This document shows, in pieces, positions 25,003 through 33,401 of a stretch of 64,000 bases of DNA (its first letter is position 1; every line of letters starts with the position of its first letter). The notes beneath the pieces are model-generated. The model made no database searches. It saw only the letters and a program-made list of their open reading frames with translations, and had not been told where the DNA came from. A program made the translations under genes and the position numbers. The stretch lies in NCBI GenBank assembly GCA_029782365.1, contig JAKOUW010000085.1, positions 1 to 64,000 of the forward strand. Reading direction: 5' to 3'. This stretch comes from Chloroflexota bacterium. Lineage in GTDB: Bacteria; Chloroflexota; Anaerolineae; Anaerolineales; UBA4823.

Positions 25003-25674
25003 TTAGCGGCTAAAAACCCGGGTGGTCATGGCTAATTGTTGGATCAAAGCAGTATCACCATCCCCGCTCAGTTCCAGGTAGTCAGATCCAACCACGGTGA
25101 CCATAAAAAAAGCCTGGAGTTTATCAGGAGTCTCAATCTGGTATATTTGCGCTGAGTGCGAACCAGTTAAGGTTACGCTTTCTTCAGTTAATATCTTGCT
25201 CCCGGATGCAATCCAGGCCTCCTTGCGGTGCGCTGAAAACGCAGCCAGGTCATTGGTCGGCTCCCATTTGTACACAGTCAGCGCCACCAGTGTGCTGCCT
25301 GCTGGGCGATCCTTAACCAGATCTCTGGGCGGGTGCTGCCAGGATGTAAGGGTTCCTTGCGAACCGCGATCTCCAATCTTTGTTGAAGCTTCCATCATCC
25401 AGCCTGTTGGATAGTCCAGCTCGAAGCCAGCCTGTTCATCCCGATAAAGCGAGGTTTGAGCTGTTGCAGTGGTTGGTTGTGGTGTGTTCGTTGCAGATGG
25501 TGGCAATTCGGGGGTAGTGGTGATTATCTCTGGCCTCGTTGGAATTGCCACAGGGTTTTTTTGATCCGCCACAGGACCACTTTTTGATGGCTGAGTTGAT
25601 TTCGGGGCAGAGGTCGAACAGGCTGAGGCCAACAAGGAAAAAACAAATAAGAGGGTAACGATAAGATGTTTCAT
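25003..25674 (-). CDS. Predicted lipoprotein, function unknown
   Basis: 223 residues. The signal peptide ends in lipobox LLASAC (Cys19), followed by a Ser/Pro/Thr-rich tether (about 20-75) and a globular domain beginning YRDEQAGFELDYPTGW. That domain (about 78-223) resembles small PsbP-like or DUF-type domains common in secreted bacterial proteins, but I cannot assign a family firmly. It should sit on the outer face of the membrane. Ribosome site GGAG lies before ATG 25674. Single-gene unit with its own terminator. Confidence 0.75.
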   Translation of the reverse strand: MKHLIVTLLFVFSLLASACSTSAPKSTQPSKSGPVADQKNPVAIPTRPEIITTTPELPPSATNTPQPTTATAQTSLYRDEQAGFELDYPTGWMMEASTKIGDRGSQGTLTSWQHPPRDLVKDRPAGSTLVALTVYKWEPTNDLAAFSAHRKEAWIASGSKILTEESVTLTGSHSAQIYQIETPDKLQAFFMVTVVGSDYLELSGDGDTALIQQLAMTTRVFSR

Positions 25675-25786
25675 TATTTACTCCATTCATGTCAAATTTA
25701 CAGTAAAGACGGGAATGGAGTAAAAAAGTTCCCATAATCATGGGAACAGAGATGAAACATTCAAAAAAGGTAGTTGCTCTTGAATT

Positions 25787-26341
25787 TTAAAATAAAATCC
25801 AATGATGGAAAAAATATAACCAACCCCACAGCGCTAATTCAGCGGCGATCACACTCAACGCTAAGAGCATCGGCCCGTGCTTGTATCCCAGGGGACGATA
25901 AAACAATTTTCGGAGTTCCCTGGCCAGCACCGCTTCATCTTTCACTCCAGCCAGGCGGTCGAAAGCCTGCAGCAGGCGGGTGTGCGATTCGGTGATCAAC
26001 AAATGCATGCGAATGATGGCATTATTTCCGTTGTACTTGCGTTCCAAAAGAAAACCGCGGAATAAAAAAGGCGCCATTTCTGAGCGGATGGTCAGATCAG
26101 AAATGATATATATCAAAATCAAAGCGATCCCAATCAAAATTAAACCGGCTTTTAGCTGCTGCAGCGCCAGGCCAATGACTGTGACATTGGCTGTGCCGAA
26201 AATGGTGAAAACTTGCGCTCGGCGATCCTGGATTTTCGCCAACGAAGTGTAAATATAATCCAGCTCAGATTTTTCAGCATCGTTCAATAAAGCGACCTGA
26301 ATTTTTTGAGCAGGCGGTTTGGATTCCAATATTTTTTCCAT
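25787..26341 (-). CDS. Membrane protein with two helical hairpin segments, function unknown
   Basis: 184 residues. A charged cytosolic start (1-40, KSELDYIYTSLAKIQDRR) is followed by two close helices (about 42-85, VFTIFGTANVTVIGLAL and LILIGIALILIYIIS), then a soluble helical stretch (about 90-155) and a last membrane helix at the C-terminus (LLALSVIAAELALWGWLYFF). No family is recognised. The layout of a small cytosolic helix plus TM pairs resembles SLATT-like membrane proteins, which is only a shape comparison. Composition is more AT-rich than that of the housekeeping operons nearby. Confidence 0.6.
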   Translation of the reverse strand: MEKILESKPPAQKIQVALLNDAEKSELDYIYTSLAKIQDRRAQVFTIFGTANVTVIGLALQQLKAGLILIGIALILIYIISDLTIRSEMAPFLFRGFLLERKYNGNNAIIRMHLLITESHTRLLQAFDRLAGVKDEAVLARELRKLFYRPLGYKHGPMLLALSVIAAELALWGWLYFFHHWILF

Positions 26342-26368
26342 AGGTGTCTTCCGGGTGAAAAGCGCGGT

Positions 26369-26473
26369 CTAGCCAGGCAGTGCTTCATAAATATTTGGCA
26401 TCCTGACCAATAAAATTATACCCGCGAGAATCAGGCCGGTCAATTGTAAATTAAGAAGATTAATAATTGCCAT
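26369..26473 (-). CDS. Possible 34-residue single-pass membrane peptide
   Basis: ATG 26473 opens a short frame (MAIINLLNLQLTGLILAGII...) made of one hydrophobic helix and a short polar tail, ending 27 bp before the membrane protein gene at 26341. There is no clear ribosome site. It could be a real small co-transcribed membrane protein or chance. Confidence 0.25.
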   Translation of the reverse strand: MAIINLLNLQLTGLILAGIILLVRMPNIYEALPG

Positions 26474-26521
26474 GCGGCATTCATCGGTGTTGCCCAAAAC
26501 ACTGTTTCCCTTTTTCAGGTA

Positions 26522-26527
26522 TATAAT
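26522..26527 (+). promoter_or_regulatory. Possible -10 box before PAS protein
   Basis: TATAAT in an AT-rich gap about 105 bp before the PAS gene. The -35 is poor. Confidence 0.3.
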
Positions 26528-26632
26528 AAAGACGTTTGGGGACACCTTTCTATTCACCCGTGTTGGAAACCCATTCCGCCGATTTATCCTGCCTCTCATC
26601 GTCTGAGGCAATGCACAGATTTGAAAATCGAC

Positions 26633-27802
26633 ATGACCGACCAATTCCCGCAAGGTTCGAATAATCCTCATGGAGCGCAGGCGCCAAAACCCAGCGTGGA
26701 GCGCCTGCAGTTGATCGCCGATTTTGCCAATGATTGGGAGTTTTGGCTTGGCCCAGATGGATCCCTGCTCTACAATTCGCCTTCATGCGAACGCGTCACC
26801 GGCCGGCCGGCTCAGGCATTTTTCGCTGACCCCGAACTGCTGGCAAAGATCGTAGTCCCAGAAGATCACTTTGTCTTTGAACACCATCTTACGGAAAAGC
26901 TGAACAGCCTTGAAACCTGTTCGATCAGTTTTCGCATCTTAATGCCAAATGGCGAAAGGCGCTGGATCGGGCAAATCAGCCAACCGGTGATCGATCATGA
27001 CGGCCAGCAGATTGGCCGGCGGGCGAGCAACCGGGATATCACCGCCGCTAGGCAGGCTGAGCAAAACTTGCGCTACCAGGCTGTTCTGTTCAACAATTTG
27101 ATTGATGCCGTCATCGCCTCTGATAAGAATTTCTGTATCACCGCCTGGAATGCGGCTGCAGAAGCGATGTATGGATGGAAAGCCGAGGAGGTCTTAGGAT
27201 GCAACGGCCTCGAGATAATGCAAACGGTTTTTCCCGAGGTCGATAAAGCCAGGATGCTCGAGACAATCACAAAAAACGGATCTTACCGGGGTGAAGCGAC
27301 CCAGGTGCGCAAGGATGGGCAGCGAATCCAGGTTGAGGTTGCTTCAATTGCCATGTATGATTTTTCCGGAAAAGTCAGCGGCTACCTGAGTGTCAACCGC
27401 GATATCAGCCAACGCAAACGGAGCGAAGAAACGCTGGCTATTCAGGCGGCCATTCTCGAGAATTTGCAAGATGCAGTGATTGGGCTAGATGCTCAATTGA
27501 TGGTCAATTATTGGAATCGGTCAGCGGAGAAATTGTATAAGTGGAGTAAAGCCGAGGCGCAAGGCAAGCCTGTGCTCCAATTGACAGGCGCAGAAGCGGA
27601 GAAGCAAGGTCGCCACGAACTGCTCCAGCAGCTCCAGCAAACAGGAGAATACACTGGAATCGCTGTACACCATACTCGCGACGCAAAACACCTGAAGGTC
27701 GAGATGCATGTGAAAGCGGTGCGCGACCAAAATGGCCAGGTGCTGTGTTATATTCTGACCGTTCGAGAGGTTAGCCAGCGCCAAGCTCCCGTATCGTTCT
27801 AG
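26633..27802 (+). CDS. Triple PAS-domain protein without output domain
   Basis: 389 residues from ATG 26633 (TTG 26621 is an alternative; neither has a good ribosome site). Three PAS/PAC units follow each other: about 20-140 (ending NRDITAARQAE), about 145-270 (NRDISQRKRSEE) and about 275-389 (closing in VREVSQRQA). The linkers between them are the usual signalling helices of PAS histidine kinases. No HisKA, HATPase, GGDEF or HTH domain follows: translation stops right after the third PAC helix, and a minus-strand gene converges 65 bp further on. It may be a truncated kinase or a stand-alone sensor acting through a partner. Confidence 0.85.
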   Translation: MTDQFPQGSNNPHGAQAPKPSVERLQLIADFANDWEFWLGPDGSLLYNSPSCERVTGRPAQAFFADPELLAKIVVPEDHFVFEHHLTEKLNSLETCSISFRILMPNGERRWIGQISQPVIDHDGQQIGRRASNRDITAARQAEQNLRYQAVLFNNLIDAVIASDKNFCITAWNAAAEAMYGWKAEEVLGCNGLEIMQTVFPEVDKARMLETITKNGSYRGEATQVRKDGQRIQVEVASIAMYDFSGKVSGYLSVNRDISQRKRSEETLAIQAAILENLQDAVIGLDAQLMVNYWNRSAEKLYKWSKAEAQGKPVLQLTGAEAEKQGRHELLQQLQQTGEYTGIAVHHTRDAKHLKVEMHVKAVRDQNGQVLCYILTVREVSQRQAPVSF

Positions 27803-27866
27803 TGCGTCAAGCAAAGCGGTGCAAATTCCATTTTGCTCGCCGCGTGGAGCATCTTGGAGCAACTGC

Positions 27867-28490
27867 TCAATTGTCGGGACGATCCCCCTGGTTTTTTGAG
27901 TAATGACGGCGCGCCTTGGCACGGTTACCACAAGATTCCATCGAACACCAACGCCGGCTGTGATTTTTGCTCTGGTCGATGAACAGGTAACCGCAGCCCC
28001 GGTCGTCCTCACATTCACGCACGCGTAGAACATGATCCGAAGTGAGCAGCTCTGCTGCGGCTCGCGCCACCGACCACAGGATAAGGTTGGCTTCCTGAAT
28101 GCCGGGCAGCCATTCCCAGCGAAATTCACCATCTGCCGGCGTCAACCGCAAATGCCCCATAGCTTCCTGCACCAGAGAGTTCAAAACTTCCAGGTCAGGC
28201 CCTGGTATCGTTCGGCCTGCGTACCGGTTGGAAAAGATATGGTAAAGCGCCTCGCGAACCTGAATCGCAGCCCCGTAGATACGCTCAGCATCCTCAGGTA
28301 GGGCAACCGACCGATCAAACAGCCGTGCGGCTGATTCCGGTGTGACCAGGCCTGCCCCTTCCCCCCAGGCGATCAGATCAGTGTAACCCTTCAGGTTCTC
28401 CTCAGGATGGTCGCCGGCGTGGTTGCTCATGGTATTGGCAAAATCCAGGCAAAGGTCGCCCGAATCATAATCGAAAGAATATCCATTCAT
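27867..28490 (-). CDS. ABATE/CGNR zinc-finger transcription regulator
   Basis: 207 residues from ATG 28490 (the frame opens 18 bp earlier). The N-terminal ABATE domain (about 1-150) has DSGDLCLDFANTMSNH. The C-terminal CGNR finger (about 155-195) has VRECEDDRGCGYLFIDQS, then RRWCSMESCGNRAKARRHY with the defining CGNR. The family is thought to bind DNA and often sits next to transporters or detoxifying genes. Here it diverges from a small ORF and an EamA exporter, and palindromic repeats fill the shared promoter region, so it probably regulates them and itself. Confidence 0.92.
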   Translation of the reverse strand: MNGYSFDYDSGDLCLDFANTMSNHAGDHPEENLKGYTDLIAWGEGAGLVTPESAARLFDRSVALPEDAERIYGAAIQVREALYHIFSNRYAGRTIPGPDLEVLNSLVQEAMGHLRLTPADGEFRWEWLPGIQEANLILWSVARAAAELLTSDHVLRVRECEDDRGCGYLFIDQSKNHSRRWCSMESCGNRAKARRHYSKNQGDRPDN

Positions 28491-28515
28491 TATCGCTATA
28501 ACCACCAAAATAGTC

Positions 28516-28544
28516 TTGACAGGTTATAATTAATCTGCTATTAT
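28516..28544 (+). promoter_or_regulatory. Promoter of the small-ORF/EamA unit
   Basis: TTGACA (28516-28521), 17-bp spacer, TATTAT (28539-28544): close to consensus, overlapped by the repeats described at 28520-28575. Confidence 0.75.
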
Positions 28545-28575
28545 ATAACCATCAAAACAATAATAGCAGGTTATT
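28520..28575. promoter_or_regulatory. Cluster of GGTTAT operator half-sites in CGNR/EamA promoter region
   Basis: GGTTATA (28523-28529) and TATAACC (28544-28550) form an inverted pair across the spacer and -10 box. CAGGTTAT recurs at 28568-28575. CTGCTATTAT (28535-28544) and ATAATAGCAG (28560-28569) form a second inverted pair. The arrangement suggests repeated binding by one dimeric regulator, most likely the adjacent CGNR protein. Confidence 0.55.
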
Positions 28576-28622
28576 TCCCAAATGTCAAGAGAAACCAGGC
28601 TGGGTTTCTCAGGAGGCACAGC

Positions 28623-28892
28623 ATGATGAATTACCATATCGGCGCTGCGTGGCAGGGCAATCTGCACCAGCGTGAATTAATCCAAGAGGTTGAGCAGCTC
28701 CAGTTGGCACGGCAGGTGCCCCAGCCTGGCAGCTCGCACCACACCAATGTGGCAAGAGCCCTGGCTCTGATGGGCAGAGGGCTTGCCAATCTCGGCGCCC
28801 GGCTGGAAAAACGCTACGGACAAGAGCCCGAGGAAAGGGTTTACTCTGAACAAAAAACATTCAGCCAGCAAAACTGCGCTGATTGCAATTGA
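28623..28892 (+). CDS. Small protein, function unknown
   Basis: 89 residues: IGAAWQGNLHQRELIQEVEQ, then a helical stretch (NVARALALMGRGLANLGARL) and a polar tail ending QNCADCN with a CxxC pair. A strong AGGAGG ribosome site precedes two tandem ATGs, and a near-consensus promoter lies 80 bp upstream, so expression is likely. No signal peptide or membrane helix. It lies 23 bp before the EamA exporter gene and is probably co-regulated with it. I do not recognise the family. Confidence 0.65.
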   Translation: MMNYHIGAAWQGNLHQRELIQEVEQLQLARQVPQPGSSHHTNVARALALMGRGLANLGARLEKRYGQEPEERVYSEQKTFSQQNCADCN

Positions 28893-28915
28893 TTGCAGTT
28901 AATGAAAGGAATCAT

Positions 28916-29857
28916 ATGAAATCACGCATCTGGTTAGCCTTACTTGCGCTGTACATCGCCTGGGGTTCGACCTACCTGGCAATCCGCTTGGCTGTGGAAA
29001 CCATCCCGCCCTTCTTCATGGCAGGCACCCGTTTCCTGGTTGCCGGGTTGATTGTTTACACCTGGCGGCGCCTGGCTGGCGACCCAAAACCGACGCCAGC
29101 CCAATGGCGCAATGCAGCCATCGTCGGCGTGTTCCTGCTGGTTGGCGGGAACGGCGGTATCACCTGGGCCGAACAGCACGTGCCTTCGGGCATCACCGCC
29201 CTGATCGTCGCCGCCATGCCGCTGTGGGTGGCGCTGTTGGACGCCCTGCGGCCCGGCGGCAAGCGCCCCACCTGGCAGACTGCTGCCGGTGTGTTGATGG
29301 GCCTGGCGGGCATCATCATCCTCGTTGGCCCGGCGGAGTTCAACGGCGGGCAGGCGGGAGCGAATTTGATCGGCATCAGCGCCATCCTGCTGGCGGCATT
29401 ATCCTGGGCCATCGGTTCGATCTACGGTCGCGGGGCGGACTTGCCCAAATCGGCTCTGCAGAGCGCCGGCATGGAAATGCTAACAGCCAGCGCCGAGCTT
29501 TTCCTGGTCGGGCTGGTGACGGGTGAAACATCCCGTCTGAATCTGGCGGCAATCAGCCTGTCGTCTCTCGCCGGGCTTGTGTACCTGATCGTGGTCGGCT
29601 CGCTCATTGGCTATGTAGCCTATGCCTGGTTGTTGAAATCCGCACCCACCTCACTGGTAGTCACATATGCCTATGTCAACCCACTGGTCGCCGTGCTGCT
29701 GGGCAGCCTGCTGGCGAGCGAAGTGCTGAGCGCTCGTGTGTTCATCGCCGCGCCGCTGATCATTGCCGCCGTTGCCCTGACACAGTGGAAGCGCGCACAG
29801 GCCCAGCCACTACCGCCTGTCCGCATGGTGATTCAACCGGCGCACGGCGAGGATTGA
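28916..29857 (+). CDS. EamA/DMT family permease (YedA-like exporter)
   Basis: 313 residues with about ten membrane helices in two EamA repeats. The first begins LALLALYIAWGSTYLAIRLAVE, a typical DMT start. The second half begins near LIGISAILLAALSWAIGSIYGR. Motifs PPFFMAGTRFLVAG and LKSAPTSLVVTYAYVNPLVAV match the YedA/RhaT group of metabolite or drug exporters. The substrate is unknown. ATG 28916 was chosen for the GAAAGG ribosome site and the family N-terminus; the frame opens 33 bp earlier inside the small ORF. A terminator follows. Confidence 0.92.
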   Translation: MKSRIWLALLALYIAWGSTYLAIRLAVETIPPFFMAGTRFLVAGLIVYTWRRLAGDPKPTPAQWRNAAIVGVFLLVGGNGGITWAEQHVPSGITALIVAAMPLWVALLDALRPGGKRPTWQTAAGVLMGLAGIIILVGPAEFNGGQAGANLIGISAILLAALSWAIGSIYGRGADLPKSALQSAGMEMLTASAELFLVGLVTGETSRLNLAAISLSSLAGLVYLIVVGSLIGYVAYAWLLKSAPTSLVVTYAYVNPLVAVLLGSLLASEVLSARVFIAAPLIIAAVALTQWKRAQAQPLPPVRMVIQPAHGED

Positions 29858-29871
29858 GCGATATCTTCTAC

Positions 29872-29901
29872 AACCCCCCAGATCAGCGGGGGTTGTTTTT
29901 T
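29872..29901 (+). terminator. Terminator of EamA unit
   Basis: AACCCCC, an 8-nt loop region, GGGGGTT and then a T-run, 15 bp after the stop. Confidence 0.88.
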
Positions 29902-29996
29902 AAAAGGTGCGAGCCATGAACTGATTCAAACATGGCGTGCGAAATCCATTCTCTCTGGTCAACTTCAGAATCACACCTTTTTAAACAATGCCAACA

Positions 29997-30638
29997 TCAA
30001 GGCGTTGACTGTGAGTCGCGCGCTTTCACAATAGCCTCAGCGCGGCTCGCCACCTGGAGTTTGCTAAAAATCGTCGAGACCTGGTTGCGGACAGTTTTGG
30101 GGCTGAGCACCAGTCGCTCGGCAATGGCATGATTGGTTAATCCCTGGGCGATTAAATCTAGAATTTCACGTTCGCGGGGCGTTAGTTCCGGGAAATGTTC
30201 GACGGTTGGGCGCGGGGCTGGATTGACAAAGTAATGGATTAACCTTTCGGCCACGCGTGGGCTGAAAATGGCCTCGCCTGAGGCAGCAGAGCGGATCGAC
30301 CTCAGAGTTTCATCTCCCTCAGCGCCTTTTAGCAAATAACCGCGTGCACCTGCGCGCATAGCCGAAAATAGGGAATCGTCATCGAGCATCGTCACTATTA
30401 AAATTGCTATCTCTGGGTGAACACGAACAATCTGGCGGGTGGCTTCAATGCCGTTTATTTCTGCCATCTTAATATCCATCAAGATTACATTCGGCTGAAG
30501 CTCGTCGGCCAACCGGATGGCCTGGCGTCCATCGGCGGCCTCACCCACCACCTCCAAATCCTTTTCGGTGGAAATCAGCGCCTTCAGGCCAAAACGAAAG
30601 ACTGGATGATCGTCGGCAATCAATATGCGTATGGTCAT
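29997..30638 (-). CDS. NarL/FixJ-family response regulator
   Basis: 213 residues. The receiver domain has ILIADDHPVFR, phospho-acceptor Asp55 in VILMDIKMAEINGIE and a Lys in GYLLKGAEGDE. The LuxR-type HTH (about 150-210) has LTPREREILDLIAQGLTNHAIAERLVLSPKTVRNQVSTI. Its start overlaps the stop of the upstream kinase by 4 bases, the gene order being kinase then regulator. DNA targets are not evident. Confidence 0.94.
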   Translation of the reverse strand: MTIRILIADDHPVFRFGLKALISTEKDLEVVGEAADGRQAIRLADELQPNVILMDIKMAEINGIEATRQIVRVHPEIAILIVTMLDDDSLFSAMRAGARGYLLKGAEGDETLRSIRSAASGEAIFSPRVAERLIHYFVNPAPRPTVEHFPELTPREREILDLIAQGLTNHAIAERLVLSPKTVRNQVSTIFSKLQVASRAEAIVKARDSQSTP

Positions 30639-32740
30639 GCGGCCTCCGCCAGGGGTAATTCAATCAATAGATGCGTTCCTTGATTGGTTGGCAAAATGCG
30701 AAAAATGCCGCCCAACTCTTCTGCGCGTTCCTGCATGGCACGCAGGCCCACCCCTTTGCGCTGTTCGGCGGGCAGGCCAACACCGTTATCGACGATTTCC
30801 AGATGCAGATTGGTATTGATATGCATGCAAATGTGGCATTCACTCGCCCCAGCGTGGCGGAGCACATTGGTGACGGCCTCCACAGCAATGCGGTAAACAG
30901 CGGATTCAACGGCCGCTGGCAGCGGGGGAATTTTTTCAGGCGCTTCCAAAATAATCCGCAGCCGAGTCTGATCGAAACGCGCAAACCTTTCATGCAGGGC
31001 TTCCAGTAAGCCCAAATCGTCCACGGCAGTCGGGCGCAGATCATTGATGATGTGGCGGATTTCTTCCACAGAATCTTTGGTCTGGCTTTTCAGGTCGCGA
31101 GTCAGCGATAACGCCTTGTCAGGATCGTTGGTGATCAGCTTTTCGATGGCATCAAGGGTGAGCGATTGGCTGGCGAGAGTAGGGCCAATACCGTCATGCA
31201 AGTCGCGGCGCAGGCGGCGGCGCTCTTCTTCGCGGGCGGTGACCAGGCGTTCGCGCGAATGCTGCAACGCGCGCGTCACCTGCACAGCGTATGCAGCAAC
31301 CCCCACCTGGCGAGCGATGTTTTGGAGTAAGGATTTCTCATCACGATTAAAAAACTCTTCTCCTGCGCGGCACGAGACGAGAATTTGCCCAATGGTTTCG
31401 TTTTGGTAATTCAACGGGAAGCACTCACAGTTCGGGAATGGGGCTGAATTTTCACCGCAGTCTGCCGCCAGTGTATATTCTGCCCCTTCTTTCAACATAA
31501 TTGCTACATATGGCAGCCGCAGTGCCTGTGAAATGGATTTGGCCAACATTGGAAGGGTTGCTTCAGGTGCGACTGCTGCTTCGAGTTGTTCTCCCAATTT
31601 ATTTAGCACGGCAATGGGACTGTCACGATCGCCGTAAAGGAGGCGGTTTACCCCTCGCTGCAGGCGTTCGCGCAAGGGTTGAAAAATGACTGCAATCAAT
31701 CCTGTTGCAAGCAATGAGAGAAGAAAATTATTGGGCTTGAATAAATATCCCAGTCCGCCAACCAGCACCGCATAAAGGCCGATAACAATCGCGGTGAGTA
31801 ATCCATAAACCAGGGTGCGGTTGATAATGCGGTCAATATCCCACAGGCGGTAACGAAAAATAGAAAAGGCGATAGCTACTGGCACGGCTGCAGCTGTGGG
31901 GCTGAATATCCACTGCCAAAACATATAAGCGAAACTCTGCACATTCGGCTGTTCCTCGCTCATCAGATCATAGCCGGGGATGAAGAAACCAATTACCGAT
32001 GTCACGATCATCACCATGATAAATATTGAGATGGCATAGACGACCCACTTGGTTTGCTGACGTTGAACGGCAGTTGAAGTGAACCGATACCGATAAACCT
32101 GGCTGTATAAAAATGAAGCCCAGAAAAAGCCGATGACAGGCACGGAGAAGACGGGTGGCCAATTGAGCGGCGCGTAAGGTGAGCTGCCTGCGTAGTTCCA
32201 AACAATACAAATTGGCAGCCAGATGGCAGCAGTCCAGCGCGTCCAGTTCGGCACAAAATACCCGTTTGGAAAGGTGTAAAAAAATACGCCAAAGGAAAGC
32301 CAAGCTAGAAATTCAAAAGTATGTTGAAGGAGATCGAGAGCAGGATTCAAACCAAGCAAAGAACGCATGGTGGGTGTGATGGTGCCGTTCCCTAGACCAA
32401 AGACAATCAACATCAACGCGGCAAGCAGAGCTATGCTTTCATCCCTGGAACGGAAGAAGATCAAGAACCCGACGAAAGCATAGGATGCGCCAATCAGAAT
32501 TTCCCAGGACAGTATGAATCTGGCATATTGCAGGGGTGTGATGCCAAGCGCCATCATGTTGGCGAGATTAGCCGGCGATGGGTGCAGCAGCTTATCAAAG
32601 CGGGATGGAAGGGCAAAGAGAAAAGTGATTGTTGTGGAAACACAGACAAACAGCCAGAGTATGCGGGCGATGTGGATAGTGCGTCCGCCTAAACGAGCAG
32701 TGGATTTTTCATGATACGGATGGTTGGTTGCAATTTCCAT
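30635..32740 (-). CDS. Multi-pass sensor histidine kinase, NarX/DesK (HisKA_3) type, with GAF domain
   Basis: 701 residues. About nine membrane helices fill residues 24-352 (helices near 24-45, 75-95, 103-118, 142-158, 170-182, 198-213, 232-254, 270-295, 310-352). A GAF-like domain follows (about 375-490), then a HisKA_3 segment REEERRRLRRDLHDGIGPTL with His515, and a HATPase domain with AVTNVLRHAGA and VDNGVGLP. The membrane part resembles kinases that sense within the bilayer. It is paired with the NarL-type regulator by ATGA overlap. A minus-strand TATAAT lies 13 nt before the ATG, leaving almost no leader. Confidence 0.93.
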   Translation of the reverse strand: MEIATNHPYHEKSTARLGGRTIHIARILWLFVCVSTTITFLFALPSRFDKLLHPSPANLANMMALGITPLQYARFILSWEILIGASYAFVGFLIFFRSRDESIALLAALMLIVFGLGNGTITPTMRSLLGLNPALDLLQHTFEFLAWLSFGVFFYTFPNGYFVPNWTRWTAAIWLPICIVWNYAGSSPYAPLNWPPVFSVPVIGFFWASFLYSQVYRYRFTSTAVQRQQTKWVVYAISIFIMVMIVTSVIGFFIPGYDLMSEEQPNVQSFAYMFWQWIFSPTAAAVPVAIAFSIFRYRLWDIDRIINRTLVYGLLTAIVIGLYAVLVGGLGYLFKPNNFLLSLLATGLIAVIFQPLRERLQRGVNRLLYGDRDSPIAVLNKLGEQLEAAVAPEATLPMLAKSISQALRLPYVAIMLKEGAEYTLAADCGENSAPFPNCECFPLNYQNETIGQILVSCRAGEEFFNRDEKSLLQNIARQVGVAAYAVQVTRALQHSRERLVTAREEERRRLRRDLHDGIGPTLASQSLTLDAIEKLITNDPDKALSLTRDLKSQTKDSVEEIRHIINDLRPTAVDDLGLLEALHERFARFDQTRLRIILEAPEKIPPLPAAVESAVYRIAVEAVTNVLRHAGASECHICMHINTNLHLEIVDNGVGLPAEQRKGVGLRAMQERAEELGGIFRILPTNQGTHLLIELPLAEAA

Positions 32741-32770
32741 CTATTTTTTTCTTATTATACGACTTCGCTG

Positions 32771-32845
32771 CCTTGAGAAGCAGATTCTCAAGGGCTTGAA
32801 GGGATAATTTTGGGTGTGCTGTGGAATTGCGGCCACAACACACCC
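32771..32845. other. Two hairpins in the gap upstream of the NarX-type kinase
   Basis: CCTTGAGAA (32771-32779) pairs perfectly with TTCTCAAGG (32785-32793), and GGGTGTG-TGTGG (from 32812) with CCACA-CACACCC (to 32845). The gap 32741-32948 has no gene. The hairpins lie downstream of the membrane-protein operon and upstream of the kinase, without a T-run, so they may be weak termination or processing sites. Confidence 0.4.
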
Positions 32846-32948
32846 ATCCACTGACCTGGAGATTAAAGCTGCCTGCCTGATCCAGGTGCGATCGATTCAG
32901 CAGATCAGATAAGATATTATTCTTAGTGATTCTTTATTCTCAAACCCG

Positions 32949-33371
32949 TCAGGCTTGGGGGGTAATCATGTCAGGCGTTCTTGTTTTCAGCAGGAAAATC
33001 AGACCGGTTGTGCCAAAGATCAAGTGCAGGATGAAGAAAGGCAGGACGCCTTGCCAACTTCGATATATCCAGATCAGATTTACTGCTGCATAAGCAAAGA
33101 ATTCAAAGCAAACCATCATCCAAATAAAGTAGCGGGCACGATCTGGTTCGCGTGAGGCAACGAATGCCATTACGGCGACCACGGTGAAAACAAGCATGAC
33201 CAAAAAGTTCATATCGATGGATGCCGCTGTTGCCAGTTCATCTTTCGCATATGTTGGGGGAAGTCCTGTTGCGTACATTTCAGGGCTGACAAAGGAAATC
33301 GCCAATCCAGACAATCCCAGGAGCATGTACCACCCACCAACGATTCGCAGCCACCATTTCAATTTGTTCAT
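32949..33371 (-). CDS. Four-helix membrane protein, function unknown
   Basis: 140 residues with four predicted membrane helices (about 7-28, 52-72, 83-103, 112-130). Conserved-looking loops are FVSPEMYATGLPPTYAKDE and SREPDRARY. It resembles small DUF4345-like membrane proteins by size and layout, but the match is loose. GGAG ribosome site before ATG. It follows the 188-residue membrane protein gene by 30 bp, so the two likely form an operon. Confidence 0.65.
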   Translation of the reverse strand: MNKLKWWLRIVGGWYMLLGLSGLAISFVSPEMYATGLPPTYAKDELATAASIDMNFLVMLVFTVVAVMAFVASREPDRARYFIWMMVCFEFFAYAAVNLIWIYRSWQGVLPFFILHLIFGTTGLIFLLKTRTPDMITPQA

Positions 33372-33401
33372 TTCGTTATCTCCTTTTTGGCTAAAGACAA
33401 G

